The position numbers and the translations under genes are program-made. A stretch of DNA of 38,607 nt from a virus. The notes beneath the pieces are model-generated. The model saw only the letters and a list, made by a program, of their open reading frames with translations. It ran no database searches and was not told where the DNA came from. Location: positions 1-38,607 of IMG/VR virus record IMGVR_UViG_3300033148_008499, one strand, 5' to 3'. This document shows, in pieces, positions 1-6,409 of this stretch (the first letter of the stretch is position 1; every line of letters begins with the position of its first letter).

Positions 1-42
1 AATGTCGTCTATTCCATACGGGATAAAACCTAATGTTCTCAT
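1..42 (-). CDS. Endolysin, 5' end only (duplicate of the gene at 38053-38535)
   Basis: This holds only the first 14 codons (beginning MRTLGFIPYG) of the M15 peptidase gene, repeated here because the window overlaps itself. The complete copy is at the other end of the window. It is not a separate gene. Confidence 0.9.
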   Translation of the reverse strand, partial: MRTLGFIPYGIDDI

Positions 43-114
43 GCCGACATCTCCTTATAGCCAATTTTTCACAGCATCCTCAAACAGTTTTCGCCGGGTT
101 CCTTTGAATATCCC
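1..114. repeat. Terminal direct repeat, copy 1 (circular-join overlap)
   Basis: These 114 bases are identical to the last 114 bases of the window (38494-38607). The two copies fall at the same point of the same genes (start of the endolysin, end of the helicase), so the molecule closes into a circle of about 38,493 bp. Either an assembly overlap of a circular or circularly permuted genome, or a short true terminal redundancy, would look like this. Confidence 0.97.
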
Positions 115-1500
115 GGATCTCAGTATAGACACTTTTTCGGTGGTCTGCATGGGAATCGCTTGGTTCTCGCGATTGCGGATTTCTTCTTGCTGTCTTTTGA
201 TTGATTCGCTTTTTTCGCGCAATTCTTCACAGTTGGCCTCGTTATCTTCCACGACAACAAGTCGCCCGTCTACAATCGCCGGGAATCCTCGCTTTTCTTT
301 CCCCGGAACATCCTCCGAGCCGTCCAGCGGCATATGGCAAAAATGGCATTCGGTGTTGTCGTATGCATTCATAACCCCGCAAACCGGACAAAGACGCATC
401 ATTGGTCGATCATCAATCCCGGTGATTTCTGCGTTATCCTGCGTAAGGCGCCACACAATATGGCGGTCGGGCATGCCATGAAGCACCGAATTGCCGACAA
501 AATCCGCGCAGATATAATACGTTTTCCCTGGAAGAACGCGCTCGGCCCGACCGTTGAATTGCGTCCAGATGATCGGACTCGCGGTGCGTCGCAACCAGAG
601 CACGCCCCACAAGCCGGGAATGCTCATACCTTCTATGCCTATTCCTACGGTACATATGCCGTTTGTTTTCCCCTGAGCCACGTGGCGAAGCATGCGTTTC
701 CGTTCGGCTTTTGCCAAGCCCGAATGGAGGTGATCGAAATACCATCCGGCCTTCTGGAATTCCAAACACATGGTAGATGCGTGGTCATATGTAGAGCACG
801 GGACAATGACCGGACGGCCGGCGAATGTTTGCGTATAAAAATCTACTACATCCCCGATAATTTTCGGCTTGCCGAGAATGTTTTGCTGCACTACCTGGTC
901 GTATTCTTCCCCGTTTTTCGGGATATCCCCTACGTAATCTTCCGGCGCGACGAGAAGCGGTTTTGTGATAAACCCGTCGTCGATTGCTTCGCGTTTCGAT
1001 ATTGTCTGGATCACCGTATCATACAGATGCTCGAAGCTGCGAAGGCTCCCATGGTACAACGTTGCCGTCAATCCTACTCGGAGCGCTTTTGGAAAAAACC
1101 GATAGATCGATTCCCAGGAATATGCAAGCGAATGCTGCATTTCATCGGTGATAATCTCGTCCGGGTAAAACCGTTCGGGCAACAATGGGAGCATGTTTAC
1201 CAGCGACAACGCCATGCAAACGTACACCATTCGGTTGCGTCCGCGGATTCCTTCGTCGTTCACGAATCCGGCTTCAATGTGATACTCATCAAATACGCGC
1301 ATCCATTCGTCAAATATTTCTACTTGAGGGACAATAACAAAGACTCGGCGTCCGATGCGCAAACGATCGCGAATGAGCTGCGCAGCCACGTGCGTCTTCC
1401 CGGTGCCGCACGGTGCCAGGTATACCGGGTTCCGGCTGTTATTGAGCGCGCGGTTCAGCTTGAAAACCGCCTGGCGCTGATATTCGCGGTTAGTTGCCAT
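55..1500 (-). CDS. Superfamily 2 DEAD/DEAH-type helicase with C-terminal zinc ribbon
   Basis: This 481-residue ATP-dependent nucleic-acid helicase probably unwinds DNA during phage replication or recombination. Visible motifs are Walker A APCGTGKT (residues 29-36), a DExH-like box DEMQH (119-123), motif III GLTAT (143-147) and motif VI around QFNGRAER (315-322). A four-cysteine zinc ribbon follows (CPVC 371-374, CHFC 385-388), then a charged, probably coiled tail. The layout resembles phage helicases of the YprA/RadD-like group, but I cannot name the subfamily. The start overlaps the end of the upstream zinc-ribbon gene by 11 bp, so it belongs to the minus-strand metabolism operon. The stop lies 12 bp before the endolysin start across the circular join. 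Confidence 0.9.
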   Translation of the reverse strand: MATNREYQRQAVFKLNRALNNSRNPVYLAPCGTGKTHVAAQLIRDRLRIGRRVFVIVPQVEIFDEWMRVFDEYHIEAGFVNDEGIRGRNRMVYVCMALSLVNMLPLLPERFYPDEIITDEMQHSLAYSWESIYRFFPKALRVGLTATLYHGSLRSFEHLYDTVIQTISKREAIDDGFITKPLLVAPEDYVGDIPKNGEEYDQVVQQNILGKPKIIGDVVDFYTQTFAGRPVIVPCSTYDHASTMCLEFQKAGWYFDHLHSGLAKAERKRMLRHVAQGKTNGICTVGIGIEGMSIPGLWGVLWLRRTASPIIWTQFNGRAERVLPGKTYYICADFVGNSVLHGMPDRHIVWRLTQDNAEITGIDDRPMMRLCPVCGVMNAYDNTECHFCHMPLDGSEDVPGKEKRGFPAIVDGRLVVVEDNEANCEELREKSESIKRQQEEIRNRENQAIPMQTTEKVSILRSGIFKGTRRKLFEDAVKNWL

Positions 1501-1789
1501 GGGCGCAACGCTCTGCGCGAACGTATGGAATAGGTCGCGGGTCTTTTTCGAATTTCATGACAACGTTGCCGTTATCTATGCACACATGCGCGCTGTCAAA
1601 ATGCGGGTTGCCTGAAAATGAGTTTGTCATTACGAGACAATCATACAGAGCGCCGCACATATAACAGGTCATATCGTGAATGTAAAAAGGGATTTCCGTT
1701 GTTGCCACGGAAACCTTCTGGCATGTTTTGCAATTGGGGCATAGCGTCGTTACGTATATGCCCCAATCTTGTGGTTTACGTTTTGCCAT
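1490..1789 (-). CDS. Small zinc-ribbon protein of unknown function
   Basis: This 99-residue protein has two CxxC pairs near the N-terminus (CPNC at 17-20, CYMC at 42-45) that would bind one zinc ion. The rest shows no family I recognise. It overlaps the helicase start by 11 bp and the PC4-like gene end by 14 bp, so the three genes are translationally packed. A role as an accessory DNA- or RNA-binding factor for the helicase is only an inference from position. Confidence 0.75.
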   Translation of the reverse strand: MAKRKPQDWGIYVTTLCPNCKTCQKVSVATTEIPFYIHDMTCYMCGALYDCLVMTNSFSGNPHFDSAHVCIDNGNVVMKFEKDPRPIPYVRAERCAHGN

Positions 1790-2006
1790 GCTGCTTTATT
1801 TGGTCGTTTGTGAAGGGAATATTCTCGAGGAATTGTGAGAATTGCCGGACCGTCATATTGATACTCTTCGTCGTGAAATGGCGCACGCCGGAATCGTCGG
1901 TGTATATTTTCCGAATATCTACGCGCTGTTCCCCTTTGAACGTTGCGATACCAACCACAATGTTGTCGGCAAATTTGATTACGTTCGTTCCGTCTATTTC
2001 AATCAT
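1776..2006 (-). CDS. PC4-like single-stranded DNA-binding protein
   Basis: This 76-residue protein matches the compact PC4/p15 transcriptional-coactivator fold: a beta-rich core with RVDIRKIYTDDSG, then a KSINMTV strand and an amphipathic helix QFSQFLENI. Small PC4-like proteins are known from bacteria and phages, where they bind single-stranded DNA. It lies between a lipoprotein gene and a zinc-ribbon/helicase pair, which fits a replication or recombination role. The match to the conserved signature (basic strand, aromatic-D-x-SG turn, K-x-I strand, helix) is good, but the protein is short. Confidence 0.7.
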   Translation of the reverse strand: MIEIDGTNVIKFADNIVVGIATFKGEQRVDIRKIYTDDSGVRHFTTKSINMTVRQFSQFLENIPFTNDQIKQHGKT

Positions 2007-2271
2007 GGTTCCCCCTATCGGATTCCCATAGCCTCGTTATGGCGGGTCCGCCGTTTGCAGCGCCGCCCCACAGCACCAAATATTCAATGCCTGTTTGCGT
2101 GTCTACATACACATATGCGACTAATGGCGTGTTGTTGATTCTCCCAAAGTCCTGTTTGTTTATTTGGTTGAACCGAACATTTTCGCTTCCCGAAACAGTT
2201 TCGCGCGCTTTTGGCATACATGCTGTTAAAAACACAAAACACAGAACAATGACAAATTTTATGCTTTTCAT
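1999..2271 (-). CDS. Small lipoprotein with DUF6440-like domain
   Basis: This 90-residue protein has a lipoprotein signal sequence: MKS-IK, a hydrophobic stretch and the lipobox LTAC, so Cys18 would be lipidated and the protein tethered to a membrane. The mature part has the pattern of a small phage and bacterial domain: a PLVAYVYVDTQTGIEYLV core followed by a Gly-rich stretch and a late W-x-S-D-R-G. I relate this loosely to DUF6440. It overlaps the PC4-like gene by 8 bp. Why a phage would carry a lipoprotein here is unknown; superinfection exclusion or a lysis accessory role are both possible. Confidence 0.7.
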   Translation of the reverse strand: MKSIKFVIVLCFVFLTACMPKARETVSGSENVRFNQINKQDFGRINNTPLVAYVYVDTQTGIEYLVLWGGAANGGPAITRLWESDRGNHD

Positions 2272-2761
2272 TATCCCCCCTATACCGGCATCTTACCAAC
2301 AAAAGAGACCACAAAAACCCACCACCAATTTTAGCGACTATTTGTGCCACTATAACCAATGGTAAAACTTGCCCAAATGCTATTGTTGGGAATAAAACAG
2401 AATCCGTAATAGATGCCCCGATATTTGATATGTTTATCTTTAATAGTCGTTTTCGTTTTATCAATAACTCATATATGACCGCATCAACGCTCATAGACGT
2501 AACAAAAGCTGCGCAACTGCCGATGGATATCATCAGCGCATCCTTGTTTAGCAAAAAAGTTATAACCCCACCGGCAAAAATCAAACCGCCCATTTTGGAT
2601 AGTAAACGTTTCCCGCGCCATGCTTCGTGTAATTTATCCCGCAACCCAATATTTAATCCGATGAGCAAAAAAGCATTTATCGGAGTAGCCCATGGGCCAA
2701 ACCACAATGCACACAAATTCGCCAATACAATCGATATTAAAAAAACTAAAACGATAAACAT
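2084..2761 (-). CDS. VUT-family (YhhQ/QueT-like) 7-deazaguanine precursor transporter
   Basis: This is an integral inner-membrane protein of the VUT family, whose members import queuosine/archaeosine precursors such as preQ0 or preQ1. The first ~163 residues carry the recognisable features: ANLCALWFGPWATPINAFLL in helix 1, the GLRDKLHEAWRG motif, and GGGFLWSLLL at the end of the last helix, with about five hydrophobic segments. The final ~62 residues (from about VRCRYRG on) are Cys/His/Arg-rich, unlike the family, and overlap the lipoprotein gene in another frame. A lost stop or frameshift near 2271 is likely. It overlaps the DpdA-like gene by 16 bp, pairing precursor uptake with base exchange. 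Confidence 0.82.
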   Translation of the reverse strand: MFIVLVFLISIVLANLCALWFGPWATPINAFLLIGLNIGLRDKLHEAWRGKRLLSKMGGLIFAGGVITFLLNKDALMISIGSCAAFVTSMSVDAVIYELLIKRKRLLKINISNIGASITDSVLFPTIAFGQVLPLVIVAQIVAKIGGGFLWSLLLVRCRYRGDNEKHKICHCSVFCVFNSMYAKSARNCFGKRKCSVQPNKQTGLWENQQHAISRICVCRHANRH

Positions 2762-3336
2762 TTTTGTTTTCTCCCTTCAAAATGTTCGATAAACGCAGCC
2801 AGTTGTTTCTGATCACCGCGGAAAAATCCTGTGCCGTCAACGGAATCGGCACCAATCCTCTCGGCCCAACATAATCGTCTTTCCGTATTTACTCGCCCGA
2901 TGTGGAGCCATTTTGTCACCCCTTTGAACTTGTGCGCGTTGGCCAGTTTCCACGCCGTAGATCCCCCGACAAAAACACAAAACGCCGTTTTCGGAACATC
3001 TTCCGGCCTGTGGCCATCTTGCACAGCAAACGCCAATGGAAACGGAATACGGTTATGCCACACGTGCCATCGTGCTGTTGTCGCTGTGGCGTCACCTACA
3101 ACATCAGGCACCACCACCCATAGCGGTCTGTGCATTATGGGAACGTCTCTTAATATGTCCATAAACAATACTTCGTCAAATCCCGTATATGCCCCATTAT
3201 CAAGAGCATACGGCAAATATTCTGGTACGGTGGAACGCCAGCCTTTCGGAGATATCAAAAGCCCAATTTTCCCAGGATATTTCCCAGCAAAATAATGGAC
3301 GATACCTTTGGTGTTGTTAGCTGGCATTATCATCAT
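2746..3336 (-). CDS. dpdA: DpdA-like transglycosylase (7-deazaguanine DNA modification)
   Basis: This 196-residue protein resembles the short phage DpdA enzymes, relatives of tRNA-guanine transglycosylase that swap guanine in DNA for a 7-deazaguanine base and so hide the DNA from restriction. I see LDNGAYTGF (~45-53), VVVPDVVGDA (~74-83), AFAVQDGHRPEDVP, CVFVGGSTAWKLANA and GADSVDGTGFFRG, all of the pattern of that family, with conserved Asp residues as candidate nucleophiles. Three ATGs lie close together (3336, 3333, 3327) with no clear Shine-Dalgarno. A tRNA-like sequence ends 2 bases before the first ATG. The overlapping VUT transporter supports the role. No preQ0 synthesis genes are present, so the precursor would come from the host. 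Confidence 0.8.
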   Translation of the reverse strand: MMIMPANNTKGIVHYFAGKYPGKIGLLISPKGWRSTVPEYLPYALDNGAYTGFDEVLFMDILRDVPIMHRPLWVVVPDVVGDATATTARWHVWHNRIPFPLAFAVQDGHRPEDVPKTAFCVFVGGSTAWKLANAHKFKGVTKWLHIGRVNTERRLCWAERIGADSVDGTGFFRGDQKQLAAFIEHFEGRKQKCLSF

Positions 3337-3338
3337 AT

Positions 3339-3420
3339 TACCGGCATCGGGAGTCGAACCCGATTACGATCTCTCACGTGCGGGTGAAAAGTCCGCGATG
3401 TCCATGCTTCCGTCGCGGAA
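3339..3420 (-). other. Degenerate class II tRNA-like sequence
   Basis: Reading the minus strand, I see a perfect T-arm (TCGGG-TTCGACT-CCCGA, plus coordinates 3347-3363). A 7-base acceptor 3' strand TGCCGGT (3340-3346) and an A discriminator at 3339 follow. Upstream are a variable region with an ACG/CGT mini-stem (3364-3379) and an anticodon-arm-like hairpin with loop CTTTTCA (3380-3396, one A-C mismatch). A D-arm-like stretch lies at 3397-3415. No matching 5' acceptor strand lies at the right distance. The nearest complement, ACCGGTG, is at 3472-3478, about 55 bases too far. It is probably a decayed tRNA or tRNA-like element. It ends two bases before the DpdA start codon. A second TTCGACTCC copy occurs at ~3456-3464. 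Confidence 0.4.
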
Positions 3421-3481
3421 AAGCCCCACCGTGGTTCTCTCGTTGGCTGCCCGAGGAGTCGAAACGCCCGCCACCGGTGAA

Positions 3482-3724
3482 TTATCTCAACCATTCGATG
3501 TAATCGCATATCAATAGTTTTTCCAACTCTTCGACTGCCGGGGGGCTAATGCCATACAAATCTTCGGTTACGTCCACTTTCCCGACTCGAACGCAGGTGT
3601 CATTTACATACGCGGGAATCCGTCGCGTCCCGCCTGGTACGCTCGGGTCGCCCTCCCAGTCATCCATGACAATAGTTCCGGAAACGGTGAATTGCCCAAC
3701 CTCTTTTGTCCATTCTTTGTTCAT
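3482..3724 (-). CDS. Hypothetical protein, 80 aa
   Basis: This soluble, acidic 80-residue protein begins MNKEWTKEVG. It has a beta-rich first half and a C-terminal helix rich in E and L (AVEELEKLLICDYIEWL). I do not recognise a family. The start lies 7 bases inside a near-consensus minus-strand promoter (-10 at 3731-3736), so this is the first gene of the transcript leading into the DpdA-helicase group. The message would have almost no 5' leader. Confidence 0.65.
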   Translation of the reverse strand: MNKEWTKEVGQFTVSGTIVMDDWEGDPSVPGGTRRIPAYVNDTCVRVGKVDVTEDLYGISPPAVEELEKLLICDYIEWLR

Positions 3725-3730
3725 ACTTTT

Positions 3731-3759
3731 ATGCTAATGCCATGGCATGTAATAGTCAA
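3731..3759 (-). promoter_or_regulatory. Sigma-70-type promoter with palindrome in the spacer
   Basis: On the minus strand: TTGACT (3754-3759), a 17-base spacer (3737-3753), then TAGCAT (3731-3736). The spacer contains the perfect 12-base palindrome ATGCCATGGCAT (3737-3748), which recurs near other promoters in this genome and looks like an operator. The promoter overlaps the last codons of the VRR-NUC gene. Confidence 0.65.
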
Positions 3760-4133
3760 GACAATATTTTCCAGAATCGGAGCGTTTTTTGCACGTCGCC
3801 CACGCTGCGCACAATTGCATACTTAGATCCAACGGACCGGGCGGCCGCCTTGAATAGCGTTTGCGCGGAGCTCAGTCGGCCCGTAGCCGTTTTGACTTCC
3901 AAAAAAAACGCGCGTCCTTGCCATATGATAACAAGGTCCGCGCATCCCGGCGTAAGGCCCATATTCTTCAATCGCTGCACTGTCCCGTATTCTTTGCGCT
4001 TGTAGTGAGACACTACCTCGTTCGGCACGCTAAAAAACAGCAATCCGGCCGCGCCGGCGATCATCGATAAGTATGCCGCTATTCGCGATTGAATAATCCA
4101 TTCAGGCTCTTTGAGGCTCGGCTTCCGGGTCAT
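3756..4133 (-). CDS. VRR-NUC domain nuclease
   Basis: This 125-residue protein has the PD-(D/E)XK layout of the VRR-NUC family, whose members cut branched DNA such as Holliday junctions or flaps. Features in order are E11 and IQSRIAAYL (N-terminal acidic helix), VPNEV, then RLKNMGLTPGCADLVI with the metal-binding Asp. FLEVKT (Glu and Lys) follows, then GRLSSAQ and YAIVRSVGDV. The length is normal for phage standalone members. It overlaps the ribbon-helix-helix gene upstream by 32 bp. A replication or recombination cleanup role beside the helicase, RecT and exonuclease set is likely. Confidence 0.85.
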   Translation of the reverse strand: MTRKPSLKEPEWIIQSRIAAYLSMIAGAAGLLFFSVPNEVVSHYKRKEYGTVQRLKNMGLTPGCADLVIIWQGRAFFLEVKTATGRLSSAQTLFKAAARSVGSKYAIVRSVGDVQKTLRFWKILS

Positions 4134-4287
4134 AGCCTATTTTCTCAAAGACTGCTTCTCGTATCATTTCGCTGCGCGGGATTCGGCGTTCTTCGCAATA
4201 TTTGTCGATCACTTCCAAATCGCCCATTGAAACAAGAAACACGACTTTTTCATCGAGCCGTTGCTCTTTTGACAAACGTATACCCAT
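4102..4287 (-). CDS. Ribbon-helix-helix-like DNA-binding protein
   Basis: This 61-residue protein starts MGIRLSKEQRL, with a strong ribosome site GGAGGGA just upstream; I chose the ATG at 4287 on that basis. A short basic beta strand is followed by two helices, with the turn RRIPRSEMIREAVFEKIG typical of Arc/CopG-type regulators. It sits directly behind a promoter that carries the recurrent spacer palindrome. It is therefore a candidate for the repressor of that operator set (inference only). The gene end overlaps the VRR-NUC start. Confidence 0.7.
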   Translation of the reverse strand: MGIRLSKEQRLDEKVVFLVSMGDLEVIDKYCEERRIPRSEMIREAVFEKIGYDPEAEPQRA

Positions 4288-4305
4288 AAAAATCCCTCCG
4301 AATAC

Positions 4306-4335
4306 AATATAATGACATAGCATTGTATAGGTCAA
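4306..4335 (-). promoter_or_regulatory. Sigma-70-type promoter with operator-like spacer
   Basis: On the minus strand: TTGACC (4330-4335), then an 18-base spacer to TATATT (4306-4311), or a 17-base spacer to TTATAT. The spacer holds ATGCTATGTCAT, a diverged form of the ATGCCATGGCAT palindrome. It drives the ribbon-helix-helix gene at 4287 and overlaps the 3' end of the coiled-coil gene. Confidence 0.6.
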
Positions 4336-4667
4336 TGGCCGTTTAATTCTTTGATGTCTCGGAGGCCGGATTTTATTTCAACAAGACCTTCCCGGATATA
4401 CTGAAGCTCCGTTGTCAATCGCTCGAGAACGCGGTCCTGTTCGGCGTTTTTGTCTCGGGATAAAAGAATGTAATCCTCATGGGATTCCAGCCGGTTTGTA
4501 ATGTTGACCAGCCGGTAGTTGTTGCGCTCGTTGCTGATCGCCCAGGTCGTGGTAGCAACCATGCCGCACAGCGTAATAACCAAAGCTAACGGGATGCTGA
4601 GTTTTGTTGCCTGTTCCATCTTGCCCCTTGCCTTCTGTTGTCCGTTTTTTTCCAATTGTTTGTCCAT
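4332..4667 (-). CDS. Membrane-anchored coiled-coil protein, 111 aa
   Basis: This protein has a short basic N-terminus and one transmembrane helix (about residues 23-43, LSIPLALVITLCGMVATTTW). A long helical, coiled-coil-like C-terminal half follows (NRLESHEDYILL... LQYIREGLVEIKSGLRDIKEL). Such small anchored coiled coils occur in phages as lysis or exclusion accessories, but no specific family is recognised. It is the first minus-strand gene left of the divergent region at 4668-4893. Confidence 0.6.
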   Translation of the reverse strand: MDKQLEKNGQQKARGKMEQATKLSIPLALVITLCGMVATTTWAISNERNNYRLVNITNRLESHEDYILLSRDKNAEQDRVLERLTTELQYIREGLVEIKSGLRDIKELNGH

Positions 4668-4709
4668 TGTAAAATCCCCATTTTTGGCTTCGAAAAACCT
4701 TAGATGATA

Positions 4710-4744
4710 TTAGTATAAAGAAAACCGGCTATGCGTTATACTAA
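4710..4744. promoter_or_regulatory. Inverted repeat in divergent control region
   Basis: TTAGTATA (4710-4717) and its exact complement TATACTAA (4737-4744) are separated by 19 bases, between the coiled-coil gene (minus) and the replication initiator (plus). The spacing is long for a terminator loop. A dimeric regulator site or overlapping divergent promoter elements are more likely. Confidence 0.4.
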
Positions 4745-4768
4745 ACGATGATGTATATTGTCATATGA

Positions 4769-4790
4769 TTGCATGCCCGAATCCATGCAA
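4769..4790. promoter_or_regulatory. Inverted repeat TTGCAT-N10-ATGCAA
   Basis: This is a perfect 6-base inverted repeat with a 10-base gap, about 100 bases before the replication initiator start. It lies in the likely promoter zone (followed by ATATTACAT, a weak -10). It is a candidate operator. Confidence 0.35.
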
Positions 4791-4811
4791 TATTACATGA
4801 GAGCCGTAAAT

Positions 4812-4876
4812 CGACACGTGGGTGCGCCGACTATTTGGTGCGCCGGTTCGGCACGTGTCGGTTTGCGGCTTTTTTT
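4812..4876 (+). promoter_or_regulatory. Structured leader/attenuator-like hairpin upstream of replication gene
   Basis: CGACACGTG (4812-4820) pairs perfectly with CACGTGTCG (4852-4860). Inside lie two direct copies of GGTGCGCC. The hairpin is followed by a seven-T run (4870-4876), then the start codon at 4894. It could act as a leaky terminator or attenuator controlling the replication gene. Confidence 0.45.
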
Positions 4877-4893
4877 GCGTTACAGGGGGAGCC

Positions 4894-5820
4894 ATGGCAA
4901 CGCAACGCTATATTTCTACGTCGTTTTGGGAGGACGCCTGGATCAGGACCATCGATCCGCTGGCGCGCTATCTGTATCTTTACCTGTTGACCAACCCGCT
5001 GACCAACATTGCAGGTGTATATAAAATCACACGCGATCGTATCTCTTTTGATACAGGCATAGATGAACGGTCGTTAAACCCGATGCTCGAACAATTTCGA
5101 GCAAAAAATAAAGCACATTACGTTGACGATGAATGGATCGTGATTCCCAACTGGCCGAAACACCAGAAATGGCGACAACGGTCAAAAATCAAGGAGGGAA
5201 TTGAAAATATCCTCTATGAATTGCCAAAACCTCTATTATCGAAACTTTGCGCCATAGGATATCAGTACCCTATGGATACCCTATCCATAACTTACGATAA
5301 GATATCCATACCCTATACATATGATTCGAACTATTCTGATTCTGATACTGAATTTGATACTAGAACTAGAAGTGACGGTTGGGAAGTCACAGATGAAGCG
5401 GCTGTGGATAACTCTGTGGATAACTCGGGGCCTTCTTCTGTTGTTTTGTCTGTTGTTGAATATTTGTCAAAAGAGACCGGAAAACCGTTTTCTCCCAATG
5501 ATCGCGAGACACGAGCTCTCATCGGCGCGTTGCAGTCCGGCGGGTATTCGGAAGACGATATGAAGCACGTGATTGCTATCAAAAAAGCACATTGGACGGG
5601 GAAGACCACGAGCGACGGAAAGCGACTTGAGGATTTTCTCCGCCCGGCAACGCTATTTAAGTTTGACAATTTCGATCGGTACTTATTGGAATACAATCGC
5701 AGAAAAGAAACCACGCCACCCAGCAGTCTGCCGTTCTGGATATGTGCATCGTGCGGACATAAAAATACGCACACCGGCGACCAGTGTTTGAAATGCGGGA
5801 AATTTGCCGAAAGCGCTTGA
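4894..5820 (+). CDS. Phage replication initiator/replisome organizer with C-terminal zinc ribbon
   Basis: This 308-residue protein starts MATQRYISTSFWEDAW after the ribosome site GGGGGA. The N-terminal ~110 residues (TIDPLARYLYLYLLTNPLTNIAGVYKI...) match the winged-helix domain of phage replisome organizers. The middle (about 115-190) is Ser/Asp/Thr-rich and flexible. A helical DnaD/loader-like part follows around 195-270 (VVEYLSKETGKPF...FLRPATLFK). The protein ends with a zinc ribbon (CASCGHKN...CLKCG). The flexible segment's DNA holds repeats and two perfect DnaA boxes, as in lambda-type O genes where the origin lies inside the initiator gene. The helicase loader function is inferred. Confidence 0.82.
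   Translation: MATQRYISTSFWEDAWIRTIDPLARYLYLYLLTNPLTNIAGVYKITRDRISFDTGIDERSLNPMLEQFRAKNKAHYVDDEWIVIPNWPKHQKWRQRSKIKEGIENILYELPKPLLSKLCAIGYQYPMDTLSITYDKISIPYTYDSNYSDSDTEFDTRTRSDGWEVTDEAAVDNSVDNSGPSSVVLSVVEYLSKETGKPFSPNDRETRALIGALQSGGYSEDDMKHVIAIKKAHWTGKTTSDGKRLEDFLRPATLFKFDNFDRYLLEYNRRKETTPPSSLPFWICASCGHKNTHTGDQCLKCGKFAESA
5271..5423. other. Putative replication origin inside the initiator gene
   Basis: Three copies of the 8-mer TATCCATA or its complement start at 5271 (inverted), 5282 and 5303, spaced 11 and 21 bases, i.e. one and two helical turns. An AT-rich stretch follows (~5310-5370), then two tandem perfect DnaA boxes TGTGGATAA at 5403-5411 and 5415-5423. The arrangement of iterons, AT-rich region and DnaA boxes within the initiator gene is typical of phage origins. 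Confidence 0.55.
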
Positions 5821-5866
5821 CCATGGCGTACCATGCCATCCATATTGACATGCAAGGGGATCAGTT

Positions 5867-6025
5867 GTGGAAATAAAAGCATGGATCAACTGGCAGCTTC
5901 TTTTCGGAATATCTGTGGACAAGCGATGGGATTCCAGGATCATGCTTGTCCTCGACATAGGACCGGCAACAATTCAATTTTTATTCAAAAAGCGCAAGGA
6001 GGGTTGTGGTGAAAGCACGAGTTAA
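5867..6025 (+). CDS. Small hypothetical protein, 52 aa
   Basis: A GTG start at 5867 follows a ribosome site AAGGGGA. The product (beginning MEIKAWINWQLLFGI) has a strand-rich pattern and a basic end (FLFKKRKEG), with no known family. It overlaps the next gene by 20 bp. It lies directly after the replication initiator, so it is probably part of the same transcript. Confidence 0.5.
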   Translation: MEIKAWINWQLLFGISVDKRWDSRIMLVLDIGPATIQFLFKKRKEGCGESTS

Positions 6026-6266
6026 GGACATGCCCAAGATATGGGCGGAGAAGGCAGGACTTAGTCAAGTGTATACGGTATCAGTAGGGGGCTGTTGGTG
6101 GACATCGTACCACACGGCACATGTCGGAGGGATTATTGAGGTTGTAGAGTATACCGGCAAAGCACATTACTTCCAAGATACAGACAACACACCTTGGCGC
6201 CCCGTGTCTTGGCACCCCGACTGGCTAGAAATACTACCCGAAGAGCCGGAGCACAAAGGCTGCTAG
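6006..6266 (+). CDS. Hypothetical protein, 86 aa
   Basis: Starts with tandem GTG codons after the ribosome site AAGGAGGG. The product is rich in Trp, His and Gly (GGCWWTSYHTAH, TPWRPVSWHPDW), suggesting a compact beta domain. No family is recognised. It overlaps the preceding small gene. Confidence 0.6.
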   Translation: MVKARVKDMPKIWAEKAGLSQVYTVSVGGCWWTSYHTAHVGGIIEVVEYTGKAHYFQDTDNTPWRPVSWHPDWLEILPEEPEHKGC

Positions 6267-6306
6267 GACATGGGCCATAGCAGACTCATGGCCGAGGGCT
6301 GGGGCG

Positions 6307-6378
6307 GTGAAAAGCCTCGCCGATATCGTGGACTTGCTACCGTTTGAGGTGCAAAAAAAGGACTTGCATACACACTGA
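6307..6378 (+). CDS. Possible very small ORF, 23 aa
   Basis: A GTG-started frame in the 143-base gap before the Mor-like gene encodes a short amphipathic peptide (begins MKSLADIVDLLPFEV). A second overlapping frame (6270-6347, 25 aa) is also open. Neither has a strong ribosome site, and either or both may be non-coding. Confidence 0.2.
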   Translation: MKSLADIVDLLPFEVQKKDLHTH

Positions 6379-6409
6379 ATCGCTGGCTGCCGTTGCCGGA
6401 GGTGGAGGA

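Noticed and set aside
334-1533. Long open frame on the plus strand opposite the helicase
   Set aside because: It is the antisense shadow of a gene with clear helicase motifs, and its protein has no recognisable domain.
3339-3480. tmRNA
   Set aside because: The TTTCGAC near 3460 and a TTCGACT T-arm recall tmRNA ends, but the span is only ~140 bases and no tag frame is visible.
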